From the NCBI RefSeq assembly GCF_000378445.1, contig NZ_KB899748.1, positions 1 through 30,080 on the forward strand: a stretch of DNA of 30,080 nucleotides, in the 5' to 3' direction. The stretch comes from Deinococcus aquatilis DSM 23025 (GTDB taxonomy: Bacteria > Deinococcota > Deinococci > Deinococcales > Deinococcaceae). Positions 7,364 to 16,426 of the stretch are shown piece by piece. Every line of letters begins with the position of its first letter. Positions within the stretch are counted from its first letter, which is position 1. The position numbers and the translations under genes are program-made. The notes below the pieces were generated by a model that saw only the letters and a program-made list of their open reading frames with translations, was not told the DNA's origin and made no database searches.

Positions 7364-9007
7364 TTACGGTGCCGCAGAGCGGCCTGCTCCCGGTCCATAC
7401 AGCCGCTTCCCCGGCAAGGCTCCCGTATGTTTACCGCTCCTGAGCGTCTGCGTCCCGTTGACCCAGACATCGCGCACGCCCACAGACAGCCTGTTTGACT
7501 CGGCGTAGGTGGCCCGGTCGCTGATGCTCTGTGGGTCAAAGATCACGACGTCGGCGTAGGCACCCGCACGCAGTTCGCCCCGGTCCGTCAGGCGCAGATG
7601 GGCGGCGGGCAGGCTGGTCATACGGCGCACGCCCTCTTCCAGCGTCAGCAGGCCCAACTCGCGGACATAGTGGCCCAGCAGCCGGGTGAAGTTGCCCAGT
7701 GCACGGGGGTGCCCACCCGTAAAACCGCCCTTCTGTTCGCCGGGATCGTAGCCCGCCGCATCGGAGCCGAGCATCACCCACGGTTCCTGAAGCTGACGCT
7801 GAATATTGTCCTCAGTCATCAGGTGGTACATGGTGCCGATGCCGCCCGGCTCACTCGCAATCAGGTCGAGCACCGTGTCGATCCAGTCCTGGCGCCGGAG
7901 CTGGGCAATTTCGGCCAATGATTTACCCAGGTATTCGGCGTGTTCGGGCAGGGTCAGGCCCACCGGAAATACCCCTTCCGGCCCGGCCAGGTTCCCCAGC
8001 GGTTCCCAACTGCCGTCCGGCTCCAGCATGGCCGCCCGGATGGTTGCGCGGGTTTCAGGGTCGCGCAGCCGCTCCTTGAGTTTGTTGTCCTCACTGGCCC
8101 ACGGGGGGCAAGAGGCAGCCAGACCCGTGCCGCCTGCCGTGTACAGGTACATATCGGCATGGATGTCCTTGCCCGCCGCCCGCTCAGTATTGACGCGCTC
8201 GATCAGGGGAGCCATCTTCGGCCAGGAGGGACCCCCCGCCGCCTTGAGATGGTAGAGATGTAGCCGCGCCCCACTCCGCTGCGCGATCTCCAGCGCCTCG
8301 GCAAAGCCGTCCAGGATCGCCGCGCCCTCGGAGCGCATATGCGTGATGTAGATGCCGCCAGCACGCCCGACCTCCTCGCACACGGCCACCAGTTCGTCGG
8401 TGCTGGCGTAGCTGCCGGGCGGATAGATCAGCGCCGTCGCCACGCCGTAGGCACCGTCTTCCATCGCCTCGCGGGTGACGCGGCGCATCTCCGCCAGTTC
8501 TTCGGGTCCGCTCTCCCCTGCCGCATGCCCCTTGCCGATCATCCTGACCGTGGTCCCGCCCAGAAAAGAACCGAAGTTGACGGCGGCCCCCACCTCCTCC
8601 TGTGCAGCCATCCAGTCGCCAAAGCGGGACCAGCCCTTGGCCCGCTGGATCCAGCGTTCATCACCGCCGGGAAGCCCGTGAACAGGAAAGGCATGGGCCT
8701 CGCCTGCCACGGCCGGGGCCGGGGTCCATCCCTCACCCATGATCTCGGTGGTGACGCCCTGCGTGACCTTGCCCACGCTCAGGCCGTCTGCCAGCAGGCT
8801 CGCCACCGAGTGACTCATCACGTCGATAAAGCCGGGGGCCACCACCATTCCGGAGGCGTCGATCACCTCGGCCCCGTCCGGCACGTCCGAACCGGGGTCG
8901 CTGATACGGACGATCCGGTCGTGCTGAATCAGCAGGTCGGCGGTCCGTCCGGGTGCGCCCGTGCCGTCGATCAGCGTGCCGCCCCTGATCCAGACCCCCC
9001 CGCTCAC
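7364..9007 (-). CDS. D-aminoacylase / N-acyl-D-amino-acid deacylase family amidohydrolase
   Basis: This 547-residue metal-dependent amidohydrolase has the N-terminal beta-sandwich (VWIRGGTLIDGTG) and TIM-barrel order of the N-acyl-D-amino-acid deacylases, which release free D-amino acids from N-acyl forms. Conserved barrel residues are seen in YITHMRSEG, LYHLKAAG and GSDAAG near the C-terminus. Two features differ from classical D-aminoacylase: the first-strand HxH is MSH (residues 64-66, after GFIDV), and the NCG bridging-cysteine segment is replaced by MGEGW. Metal content or substrate may therefore differ. GTG 9007 overlaps the stop of the serine hydrolase gene by four bases, so the two are coupled. 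Confidence 0.8.
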   Translation of the reverse strand: MSGGVWIRGGTLIDGTGAPGRTADLLIQHDRIVRISDPGSDVPDGAEVIDASGMVVAPGFIDVMSHSVASLLADGLSVGKVTQGVTTEIMGEGWTPAPAVAGEAHAFPVHGLPGGDERWIQRAKGWSRFGDWMAAQEEVGAAVNFGSFLGGTTVRMIGKGHAAGESGPEELAEMRRVTREAMEDGAYGVATALIYPPGSYASTDELVAVCEEVGRAGGIYITHMRSEGAAILDGFAEALEIAQRSGARLHLYHLKAAGGPSWPKMAPLIERVNTERAAGKDIHADMYLYTAGGTGLAASCPPWASEDNKLKERLRDPETRATIRAAMLEPDGSWEPLGNLAGPEGVFPVGLTLPEHAEYLGKSLAEIAQLRRQDWIDTVLDLIASEPGGIGTMYHLMTEDNIQRQLQEPWVMLGSDAAGYDPGEQKGGFTGGHPRALGNFTRLLGHYVRELGLLTLEEGVRRMTSLPAAHLRLTDRGELRAGAYADVVIFDPQSISDRATYAESNRLSVGVRDVWVNGTQTLRSGKHTGALPGKRLYGPGAGRSAAP

Positions 9008-10458
9008 AGGGCGTCGACCGGCAGACTGGCCGTGCCAGCACGTTCACGCGGGTAGAGCCGGGCACCAAAGCGCAGGAAGTCCACCTCGCCGCCGCTGGTC
9101 AGGAACTCCACGCCCAGTCCGTCCGCGTCCCCGCCCACCACGACGGCACACTCTGGAGCGATGAAACGCAGCGAGAGGGTCTCGGTGCCGCCCGCCGTGG
9201 TATTGGGGATGACCAGCTTAACTTTGCCGTCCTCGACGTTGGCCTCGATCTTGTGCGGCTGACCCACAATGTCGTAGGTTCCCGCGAAGGCTTCAAGGGT
9301 CTCCACGTCCAGCTTGACCTCCTCACGCTCCGGTTTGGTCAGGCCCAGCAGCTCGCGCTTGACCCAGTCGCTGAGCTGGCGGTTGTAGGCGTGTCCGTTG
9401 CTGGCATTGGCCATGGCGATAAAGCCCACTTTGCGGTCCGGCGAGACCCAGAAGTCGGACTGGTGGCCGATCGTGGTGCCGCCGTGACTGATGATCAGGG
9501 CTCCGGGGTGCTGGTCGATGAACCAGCTCTGACCCACCTGGCCTTCCTCGCCCGGAAATGAATTGATGCCGACGCCGACGGACCGGACCGGATTCCACAG
9601 ATGCGTGCGTTCCAGACCGCTCAGCGTGGGGGGTTCGGCCCCTTCCTGTTGATCGCCGGACGCCTCGGGGGTGGACACGGCGGGTTCCGGCATCGTTCCC
9701 GACATGATGTAGTGGGCGTACTTCGCCATATCGCTGACTGTAGACGAGCAGCTGCTTCCTGCCGGAGCGGACGAGCGCATCATCATCCAGGGGCGCTGGG
9801 TGACCATCTCCCCGTTGATCTTGTTGTGTCCGGTGGCAAAGCGGTAGGTCATGATCTCGCCGGGAAAAAACAGGGTGTGGTCCATTCCCAGCGGCTTCAG
9901 GACCAGTTCGGTCACGGCCGCTTCGAACGTCTTGCCCGTGATCGTCTCGATGACCCGGCCAGCCACGTAGAACCCGGCATTGTTGTAGCTCCAGTGGCCC
10001 CGGAGCGGCACCACCTGCGGCGACTCGGCCAGAATGTTCAGCACCTTGGCCACCGCGTCGTCGCCCTCACCCGTGTCCTCGAACAGATCACCCTGAAACC
10101 CGCCCTGATGGGTCAGGACATCACGGACAGTGAGAAGCGAGGCGACCGACTCATCTTTGAGCTTGAACTCCGGCAGGTAGGTCCGCACCGGCACGTCCAG
10201 ATCCAGCTTGCCCTGCGCCACCAGCACCGAGCAGGTCAGCGAGGTGATGGTCTTGGTGGTGCTGCCGATCTGAAAGATGGTGTCGGAATCGATCGGCAGC
10301 GGGTTTTCCAGACTGGTCACGCCCAGGTTGACGAAGTGATCGCCGTCCGGCGTCAGCAGGCCCAGCGTGACGCCGGGAATCTTGTACTCCTCCAGCAGGC
10401 GCTTGGCCTCCTGCTCGAAGGCGGCGGCAAGTTTGGTGGTACTTGTTGTGTCGGTCAT
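9004..10458 (-). CDS. serine hydrolase, class C beta-lactamase / D-peptidase fold
   Basis: A 484-residue protein of the penicillin-binding-protein-like serine hydrolase superfamily. The catalytic SxxK is S66-T-T-K69 (QIGSTTKT), the YxN motif is Y158-N-N160 (HWSYNNAG), and a downstream HGG (IISHGGTTIGH) replaces KTG. The last 100 residues form an extra beta-rich domain. Relatives include D-aminopeptidases, alkaline D-peptidases and esterases. No signal peptide is evident, so it is probably cytoplasmic and acts on imported peptides. The start is set at ATG 10458, which has an excellent AAGGAG site; a longer frame adds 13 residues without one. Between a peptide-binding protein and a D-aminoacylase, D-stereospecific peptide hydrolysis is the best guess. 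Confidence 0.82.
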   Translation of the reverse strand: MTDTTSTTKLAAAFEQEAKRLLEEYKIPGVTLGLLTPDGDHFVNLGVTSLENPLPIDSDTIFQIGSTTKTITSLTCSVLVAQGKLDLDVPVRTYLPEFKLKDESVASLLTVRDVLTHQGGFQGDLFEDTGEGDDAVAKVLNILAESPQVVPLRGHWSYNNAGFYVAGRVIETITGKTFEAAVTELVLKPLGMDHTLFFPGEIMTYRFATGHNKINGEMVTQRPWMMMRSSAPAGSSCSSTVSDMAKYAHYIMSGTMPEPAVSTPEASGDQQEGAEPPTLSGLERTHLWNPVRSVGVGINSFPGEEGQVGQSWFIDQHPGALIISHGGTTIGHQSDFWVSPDRKVGFIAMANASNGHAYNRQLSDWVKRELLGLTKPEREEVKLDVETLEAFAGTYDIVGQPHKIEANVEDGKVKLVIPNTTAGGTETLSLRFIAPECAVVVGGDADGLGVEFLTSGGEVDFLRFGARLYPRERAGTASLPVDAL

Positions 10459-10527
10459 GCGGTTCTCCTTGAATGGGGAAAAGGTAGGCGGGCGCACGTC
10501 AGGCAGCGCATCTGTGGGCTGAAACGT

Positions 10528-12198
10528 CTACTTGCTCAGCACGCGGAGGAGGTTGGTCCTGTTGAAGTTCTCGTAGCCCTTCAGCGTCGAGGAGGTGGCG
10601 GCGAAGATCAGCGGCTGCGGCAGCGGGAAGGCGTATGTCTGCTCGTTCAGGTAGGTCAGCAGCGACTTGTAGAGCGGCTTGCGGGCGTTCTGGCCCACGG
10701 CGTCACGGGCGGTGTCCAGCATCTTCTCCATTCGGGGATCTTTGATGTTGGTGGCCGCAGCGAGGATGCCGCCGGAGCTGTACAGGCCGCGCAGGTTGGT
10801 ATCCGGGTCCGCGCCGCCCCAGGTCAGGGCGCTGAACGCCAACTTGCCCCCCAGCAGCGAGGCGTTGGCGGCGCTCAGTTCCAGGGTGCTGACGCTCGCG
10901 TGGAATCTGGGGTTGAGTTTCTCGATGTTCTCCTTGAAGATCCCCGCCACCACCTGCGAGATCCCGCTGCCGCCGAAGGTCGACAGCGGCACCGTAAAGC
11001 CGGTGGTCCACAGCTTGCCGCCAAAAGCCTGCTTCAACTCGGCCTCGGCGGCCTTGAGGTTGTAAGCGGGGGGTTTGAGGGTCTTGTCCTCGGCCCAGTT
11101 GTTGGTGGGCAGGGTGGTGTTGCGGGCCAGGCCGAACCCCTGCAAGGCGTCGCGGGTGTAGGTCTTGGTGTCGAAGAGCGCCGCGAAGCCTCTACGAACG
11201 TGAATGTCGCTGAAGAAGTTGACAGGCACGTTGTTCTCGGCCAGTTGACCGGCGGGCAGCAACTTGTCGTCTTTGATGTTCTGATTGAAGAGCACCACGC
11301 CGGTCAGGTTCCGGGTCGGCAGATCCTCGTACACTTTCACGCCCGGAATTCCCTTGAGTTTTCCCAGCGTGTCACGGTCAGGAATCAGAGCGATATCGGC
11401 GTCGCCCTTTTGCAGGGCCAGCACGCGGGCGGTGTCACTGTCCACCTTTTGCAGAATCACGTTTTTCAGTGCGGGTGCGCCGCCCCAGTACTGAGTGAAG
11501 CCCCTCAGCACGAAGCGGCTGGGATCGCGGGCCACGAACTGGTATGCCCCAGTGCCGACTGGTTTTTGTGCCAGCACGGAGTTGGACACGTCCTCGCCCA
11601 GAAACGCGCCGAAGTCCCTGGCCGTACCGCTCCAGTCGCCACCCGCCACCAGCGTCTTCATCGGCACGATGTACACCTGCGCGATGGAATCCAGCAGGCT
11701 GGGCACATTGCGGTCCAGCGTCAGGACCAGTTGCCCCGCCGCGTTGCACTTGACCATGTTCGACAGCTTGGCGAAGGTGTAGGTTTTCTTGACCTCCGGC
11801 GTGAAGCCGGGAATGCTCAGCAGGTTGGCACGAATCTGTGCGGCCAGTGAGGTTTCACTGCCGACCAGCAGCGTGCGGCGCACCGAATACTCGGCGTCCG
11901 AGCAGGTCATCGCCGAGCCGTCGTGAAACTTGACCCCTTTGCGCAGCGTGAAAGTAGTGGTCTTGCCGTCCCTGCTCTGGGTGAAGGTGGTGGCGAGCAG
12001 CGGTTCGTACTTACCGAAGTTGTCGAGGTACAACCCCTCGAACATCTGCTGGACGGGCAACACGTCGAAGGTCGCGACAGCCTGAGCAGGCTCCACGCTG
12101 GCTGTGGCCGAGGCGATCTGGTACACCAGGGCGTCTTTGGGCGTCGCCAGAGCGCTTGAAGCGAGAGCCAGGGTCAAAGGAACGATGAAACGTTTCAT
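10528..12198 (-). CDS. oligopeptide/dipeptide ABC transporter substrate-binding protein (SBP family 5)
   Basis: A 556-residue periplasmic binding protein with a Sec signal peptide (MKRFIVPLTLALASSALA, cleavage after about residue 19) and no lipobox cysteine. The family 5 signature is clear: YLDNFGKYEPLLATTFTQS, then FTLRKGVKFHDGSAMTCSDAEYSVRR. It delivers di- or oligopeptides or related amides to the two permeases encoded just upstream. A GGAGGT site lies 7 nt before ATG 12198. The 69-nt gap to the serine hydrolase and 80-nt gap to the permease gene are the widest in this part of the operon, consistent with extra translation of the binding protein. Confidence 0.92.
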   Translation of the reverse strand: MKRFIVPLTLALASSALATPKDALVYQIASATASVEPAQAVATFDVLPVQQMFEGLYLDNFGKYEPLLATTFTQSRDGKTTTFTLRKGVKFHDGSAMTCSDAEYSVRRTLLVGSETSLAAQIRANLLSIPGFTPEVKKTYTFAKLSNMVKCNAAGQLVLTLDRNVPSLLDSIAQVYIVPMKTLVAGGDWSGTARDFGAFLGEDVSNSVLAQKPVGTGAYQFVARDPSRFVLRGFTQYWGGAPALKNVILQKVDSDTARVLALQKGDADIALIPDRDTLGKLKGIPGVKVYEDLPTRNLTGVVLFNQNIKDDKLLPAGQLAENNVPVNFFSDIHVRRGFAALFDTKTYTRDALQGFGLARNTTLPTNNWAEDKTLKPPAYNLKAAEAELKQAFGGKLWTTGFTVPLSTFGGSGISQVVAGIFKENIEKLNPRFHASVSTLELSAANASLLGGKLAFSALTWGGADPDTNLRGLYSSGGILAAATNIKDPRMEKMLDTARDAVGQNARKPLYKSLLTYLNEQTYAFPLPQPLIFAATSSTLKGYENFNRTNLLRVLSK

Positions 12199-12278
12199 GG
12201 GTGGACCTCCAGAGACGGGACAGGGCAGGTGGCACGCGGAACAGGGCGGTCGACATTAGGGAAAAGGATCAGGCGGCA

Positions 12279-13277
12279 TCAGCGGTTCCGGGGATCCAGG
12301 GCCTCGGCCAGGCTGTCACCCAGCAGGCTCCACCCCAGGCTGTAGGCAAAGATGCACAGGCCAGGAAAGAGGGTGACGTACCAGTACGCGAAGGGCTGGC
12401 CGGGTGGTCCCTGAATCCATTTCTGGGCCAGAGCGATCAACTGCCCCCAGTCGGCGTAGCCCAGCGGCGTTCCCAGCCCCAGGAAGGACAGCGATCCGGC
12501 CACGATCGGGAGGCTCCCCATTTCCAGCACCACGATGGTCAGGAGCGGCCCGATGGCATTGGGCAGCACATGGCGCAGGGCGATGCGTACCCGGCTGGCT
12601 CCCAGACTCTGCGCCGCCGCCGCGAACTCCAGCTCGCGCAGCCGCAGGACCTCCGAGCGGACCACACGCGCCAGTCCGGCCCAAGACACCAGGCTCAGGG
12701 CGATGATGATGTTCAGCAGCCCCGGCCCGAGTGCGGCCACCAGCACCAGGATCAGCACCAGCGCCGGAAAGGCGAAGATGACGTCGGTCAGGCGCATGAG
12801 CAGGTTGTCGGTCACGCCGCCCAGGAATCCGGCGGCCAGTCCCACCAGCGAGCCGACGGTGACGGTGATCGCCAGGACGGTCAGGCCAAGAAAGAAGGCG
12901 GTGCGCGTTCCCCACACCAGGCCGTAGCGGATGTCGTAGCCGTTGACACGTCCCAGTGGCGCGTCTGCGGCGGGCGGATTGGGCTGGGCCGCAAAACCCA
13001 CGCGGGGCATCTGGAGACACGCGTCGGGAGTGGCCACCACCTCGCGCAGATAGGCCAGCGGGCCAGGAATCGTCTGCATTTCCGTCATGCCCAGTGCCCG
13101 GCGGCAGTTGCCCTGCGGCGGTGCCAGCACGGGAGCCAGGAGCGCCACCAGGATGAAGAGACTGACCAGCACGGCCCCGACACGGGCCAGGCGGTTGTGG
13201 CGAAACAGCCTGCCCCAGAAGCTGCCCCTCGCCTTCACGTTGACCGGGCGGACCTTGAGCCGCTCGGCGACCGTCAT
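12279..13277 (-). CDS. peptide ABC transporter permease, DppC/OppC type
   Basis: A 332-residue inner-membrane permease. An N-terminal cytoplasmic stretch and first TM helix (VGAVLVSLFILVALLAPVLAP) are followed by a periplasmic loop and the BPD_transp_1 core, with the EAA-loop sequence EFAAAAQSLGASRVRIALRH near residue 210 that docks the ATPase. The start is ATG 13277, overlapping the DppB stop (ATGA); a longer open frame upstream is only a shadow of dppB. The periplasmic loop between TM1 and TM2 contains an insert with three cysteines (around NCRRALGM and DACLQM), longer than in typical DppC. Confidence 0.9.
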   Translation of the reverse strand: MTVAERLKVRPVNVKARGSFWGRLFRHNRLARVGAVLVSLFILVALLAPVLAPPQGNCRRALGMTEMQTIPGPLAYLREVVATPDACLQMPRVGFAAQPNPPAADAPLGRVNGYDIRYGLVWGTRTAFFLGLTVLAITVTVGSLVGLAAGFLGGVTDNLLMRLTDVIFAFPALVLILVLVAALGPGLLNIIIALSLVSWAGLARVVRSEVLRLRELEFAAAAQSLGASRVRIALRHVLPNAIGPLLTIVVLEMGSLPIVAGSLSFLGLGTPLGYADWGQLIALAQKWIQGPPGQPFAYWYVTLFPGLCIFAYSLGWSLLGDSLAEALDPRNR

Positions 13278-14302
13278 GCGTACCTCACGCGGGGATCGAT
13301 GACCGTGTAGGCCAGGTCGATCGCCAGATTGATCAACACCACGACCGTTGCCGCCAGCAGCGCGAAGCCGAGCACTCCGGGCAGGTCGCCCAGTGCCGCA
13401 GCCTGCGCCGCCCACGCACCCACACCGGGGTACCCGAACAGCGTCTCGGCGATCACTGCCCCCTGAAGCAGTCCGGACACGCTCAGGCCCGCCAGCGTGA
13501 TGACCGTCAGCATGGCGTTGCGCCGTGCGTGCTTGCGGACGATCACCCCCTCGGTGACGCCCTTGGCGCGGGCCGTGCGGATGTAATCGCTGTTCAGGGC
13601 CTCAAGCATGCTGGTCCGCGTCCCCTTGATCAGTCCAGCGCTGCCCACCACCATCAGCGTGAACACGGGCATGATCAGGTGCTTGAGCGCGTCCCAGAAG
13701 ACGTCGAGGCGGCCAGACAGCAAAGCGTCGATGGTGGTCAGCCCGGTCACGCGCCGGATCTCGCCCGTCAAAAAGTAGATGGCGCTGTCGTTGCTGAGGT
13801 TGCCCGTGCCGGGGAGGAGGTTCAGCACGCCGTAAAAGATGACCAGCAGCCACACGCCCAGCACAAAACTGGGGGTGCTGTAACTGATCACGGCCAGAAC
13901 GCGAATCACCGCGTCGACCGCCTGACCTCGGTGGACAGCCGCTTTCGAACCCAGCCAGACGCTCAGGCTGATCAGCGGCAGGAGTGTGAACAGCGTCAGC
14001 TCCAGCGTGGCCGGAAAGCGGGCCTGCAGGGTTTGCAGGACCAGTTGCCCACTGGTGCGCGAGAATCCCAGGTTGCCGCCCAGCGCCAGCCCCAACCACC
14101 GCCAGTACTGCTCGAACACGCCGGCATCCAGGTGGTTGGTCTTGATGATTTCCGGGATGCGTCCCAGCTGTGCCAGATCGGTGGTGTAGGCCACGGCGCG
14201 TTGCTCGACGGGGATCAGCTGCATCACCAGCACAATCAGGAACGTCACCGCCAGCAGGATCAGCGGCAGGGCCAGCAGGCGGCGCAGGACGAAACTCAGC
14301 AT
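13274..14302 (-). CDS. peptide ABC transporter permease, DppB/OppB type
   Basis: A 342-residue permease beginning MLSFVLRRLLALPLILLAV, the standard first helix of DppB. A periplasmic segment of about 75 residues and further TM helices follow, with the EAA-type loop SDYIRTARAKGVTEGVIVRKH around residue 235. It pairs with the DppC-type protein to form the transmembrane channel. ATG 14302 overlaps the last seven bases of the GNAT gene, so it is translationally coupled. No gene for the DppD/DppF ATPases follows, so they must be encoded elsewhere, which is common in Deinococcus. Confidence 0.9.
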   Translation of the reverse strand: MLSFVLRRLLALPLILLAVTFLIVLVMQLIPVEQRAVAYTTDLAQLGRIPEIIKTNHLDAGVFEQYWRWLGLALGGNLGFSRTSGQLVLQTLQARFPATLELTLFTLLPLISLSVWLGSKAAVHRGQAVDAVIRVLAVISYSTPSFVLGVWLLVIFYGVLNLLPGTGNLSNDSAIYFLTGEIRRVTGLTTIDALLSGRLDVFWDALKHLIMPVFTLMVVGSAGLIKGTRTSMLEALNSDYIRTARAKGVTEGVIVRKHARRNAMLTVITLAGLSVSGLLQGAVIAETLFGYPGVGAWAAQAAALGDLPGVLGFALLAATVVVLINLAIDLAYTVIDPRVRYA

Positions 14303-15102
14303 GACGGTTCTCTCTGAAAGAGGTACTGGCGGCGGGCCAGATTCACGTCCACCAGCACGAATCCCTCGCCAAACAGCCGCATGAACATGGGCCGCGTGCG
14401 CTGCCGCCATTCCACGGCCAGGGCGCGGTCATCCTGCAGCAGAGCGTAATAGTCCTGTGCCGGGAGGTGCATGGCCAGCGTGCCGGGCAACTTGTCCGGC
14501 AGATCTTCGTGGAGCGGATGAACGACCTCTCCGGCGGGCCACGCCTCCGCCACGTGTCCGGACAGATGCGCCGTCACGCGTGGGCTGTCCAGGGTCCACT
14601 CGGCCTCCAGACGGTCCGAGGCCGCGCCCGCGCTGATGTTCTTCATGTCACCGTACTGATCGGGCAGATAGGTCCGAACGGTCGCGCCCAGCCGGTGAAT
14701 GTTGAGATGCGCATTGACCGGCAACAGGGGATCAAACGTCCAGTGAACGCGGGTGATGCCGCGCTCCAGGCACCACCCGCGCTGAAAGTGCTTGAGGCGC
14801 TCGCCCAGATGCTGCTGGCGGTAGGCCGGATGGACGCCCATACGGTGCGAGTGCTGGACACCGACCTCTGAGGTCGGCAGGGCTTCCAGGTAAGCCCAGA
14901 CCTGTCCCTCGGGGTCCACAGCGCCGGCCACCAGCCCGCCCACATGCTGAATGACGCGCAACATCACCGTGTCCTCGGGCCTGTCTGTCTGGCCCCAGAT
15001 GGCGTGGGCCAGCGGCACCGTCGCGGCCAGTTCCTGCGGGCCGCGCAGCTCACGCACCGTCAGGGGACTGCGGGGAAAGACTGGTGCGGCAGGCGAGATC
15101 AC
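14296..15102 (-). CDS. GNAT-superfamily N-acyltransferase (COG3375-like), partner of the racemase
   Basis: A 268-residue protein. The GNAT core is seen in the N-terminal half: a strand LVAGAVDPEGQVWAYLEA, the acetyl-CoA loop region HSHRMGVHPAYRQQHLGERLK with the R/Q-x-x-G/A pattern, then GITRVHWTFDPLLPVNAHLNIHRLGA, characteristic of COG3375. In Geobacillus the homologous gene next to N-succinylamino-acid racemase is a succinyl-CoA:D-amino-acid N-succinyltransferase, and the same role fits here. I start it at GTG 15102, two bases after the racemase stop; the longer open frame upstream is a shadow of the racemase. The ribosome-binding site is weak, suggesting coupling. Confidence 0.8.
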   Translation of the reverse strand: MISPAAPVFPRSPLTVRELRGPQELAATVPLAHAIWGQTDRPEDTVMLRVIQHVGGLVAGAVDPEGQVWAYLEALPTSEVGVQHSHRMGVHPAYRQQHLGERLKHFQRGWCLERGITRVHWTFDPLLPVNAHLNIHRLGATVRTYLPDQYGDMKNISAGAASDRLEAEWTLDSPRVTAHLSGHVAEAWPAGEVVHPLHEDLPDKLPGTLAMHLPAQDYYALLQDDRALAVEWRQRTRPMFMRLFGEGFVLVDVNLARRQYLFQREPSC

Positions 15103-15104
15103 CG

Positions 15105-16286
15105 TCAGCGTCCTGCCACGGCCTGTCTCAGCGGGCCCACCTCGATTTTCCGCTGCGTGATGGTGTCCAAGAAGGGCAAGTCCAGTGTGACGCCGATCCC
15201 GTGTCCGGCCGGAACAGACATCATGCCGCCTGACGTCTCCAGCGGCTCGTGAATCAGGTCTCGCGCCCAGTAGCGTGAGGAACTGCTCGTGTCCCCCGGC
15301 TTCGTGAAATTCTCCAGCGTCGCCAGATGGATGTTGTGCGCCCGGCCCACGCCACTTTCCAGCATGCCTCCGCACCACACCGGGGCGCTGAACGAGGCGG
15401 CCACATCGTGCACCCGCCGGGCTTCCAGGTGGCCGCCCACCCGGCCCACCTTGATGTTGACCAGTCGGCAGGCCGCCGTTTCCAGCGCTTTGCGGGCGTC
15501 CTGCGCCGTGGTGATGCATTCGTCGAGACACAGCGGCGTGTTCATCAGCGCCTGCAACTTGGCGTGGTCGCGCATGTCGTTCCAGGCGAGCGGCTGCTCC
15601 ATGTAGTCCAGCCCCAGGGTGTCAAGTTCGCGCAGGGTGTTCAGGTGTGCCAGCGAGTACGCGGCGTTGGCGTCCACCGTGACGGGCGTTCCGGGTAAGG
15701 CTGCCTTGACAGCCCGCACCACGTCCACGTCCCAGCCGGGCTGAATCTTGAGCTTGATGCGCCTGTAGCCCTGCTCGGCATGCTGTACGGCGCTGTCCAC
15801 GGTGGCGTCCACCGAAGATTGAATGCCGAGCGAGACGCCCACGGGGACAGCGTCGCGCACACCGCCCAGCACCGCCGACAGCGGCTGACCAAGACTTCTG
15901 GCCCACAGATCCCAGAAGGCCATTTCCACGGTCGCCAGCGCCATGCGGTTGCCCCGAACCCCCGAGAGGCGGCCCATCAGATGTTCGGGGTTGCGCCAAT
16001 CCCGGCCCAGGACTGCGGGCAGCACCGTTTCTTGAAGCAGGGCCAGTGCGCCGCTGATGGTTTCTTCGCGGAAGTCCGGACGCAGGTCCATGACGCCTTC
16101 GGCCACGCCTTCCAGGCCGCCGCCGAACAGGCGCAGCAGGATGAAATTCTTGTCGGTCATCACGCCGAAGGAGGTCCTGAAGGGCTTCAGCAACGGCAGC
16201 GAGACGACCCGCAGTTCGGCACGTTCAAGCTGCACGGCAGGCTCCAGGGATACAGATGCCGGAGGTGATGGCGGTGGCTGGAACAT
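15105..16286 (-). CDS. N-acylamino-acid racemase / o-succinylbenzoate synthase-like enolase-superfamily enzyme
   Basis: A 393-residue enolase-superfamily enzyme close to deinococcal NAAAR. Catalytic residues are all present: KxK at K178-L-K180 (RIKLKI), metal ligands D205 (VDANAAY), E230 (MEQPL) and D255 (LDEC), and the second base K279 (NIKVGRVGG). The sequences [22 protein letters not shown] and [10 protein letters not shown] are diagnostic of the NSAR/OSBS family. It interconverts D- and L-N-acylamino acids. It is the first gene of the operon, ahead of an acyltransferase, peptide transporter and D-aminoacylase, so racemisation of N-acyl-D-amino acids is more likely than menaquinone synthesis. 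The start is uncertain: ATG 16286 has a poor site, while GTG 16235 follows GGAG at good spacing and would give about 376 aa, the usual family length. Confidence 0.9.
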   Translation of the reverse strand: MFQPPPSPPASVSLEPAVQLERAELRVVSLPLLKPFRTSFGVMTDKNFILLRLFGGGLEGVAEGVMDLRPDFREETISGALALLQETVLPAVLGRDWRNPEHLMGRLSGVRGNRMALATVEMAFWDLWARSLGQPLSAVLGGVRDAVPVGVSLGIQSSVDATVDSAVQHAEQGYRRIKLKIQPGWDVDVVRAVKAALPGTPVTVDANAAYSLAHLNTLRELDTLGLDYMEQPLAWNDMRDHAKLQALMNTPLCLDECITTAQDARKALETAACRLVNIKVGRVGGHLEARRVHDVAASFSAPVWCGGMLESGVGRAHNIHLATLENFTKPGDTSSSSRYWARDLIHEPLETSGGMMSVPAGHGIGVTLDLPFLDTITQRKIEVGPLRQAVAGR

Positions 16287-16397
16287 CCCGGGAACGGAGA
16301 CCTGACAGCATGAAAGCTCCTTGTTGACCGGTCATGAAAGGCAACCGGACGTGAGACGGATCAGGACTGAAACTGTGTTTGCATTTGATTTTACAAG

Positions 16398-16426
16398 ATC
16401 TTAGTGATCTGCAATATAATTTGCAA
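16398..16426 (-). promoter_or_regulatory. candidate promoter of the D-amino-acid/peptide operon
   Basis: On the minus strand, TTGCAA (16421-16426), a 17-nt spacer and TAAGAT (16398-16403) form a reasonable sigma-70 promoter in a locally AT-rich patch. Inside and beside it are repeated AGATC and TTGCA words that could be regulator contacts. The leader to ATG 16286 would be about 105 nt. Confidence 0.45.

Noticed and set aside
9601..11850. 749-codon plus-strand open frame opposite the serine hydrolase and binding-protein genes
   Set aside because: It is antisense to two genes with clear catalytic and family motifs, has low-complexity Gln/Gly/Arg/His composition typical of high-GC shadow frames, and has no ribosome-binding site.
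12201..13310. 369-codon plus-strand open frame opposite the DppC-type permease
   Set aside because: The Gln/Arg/His-rich translation is the mirror of a membrane protein gene, and the permease frame has all expected motifs.
14296..15531. Long N-terminal extension (143 codons) of the GNAT gene
   Set aside because: The extension lies inside the racemase gene in another frame. GTG 15102, two bases after the racemase stop, is the sensible start.
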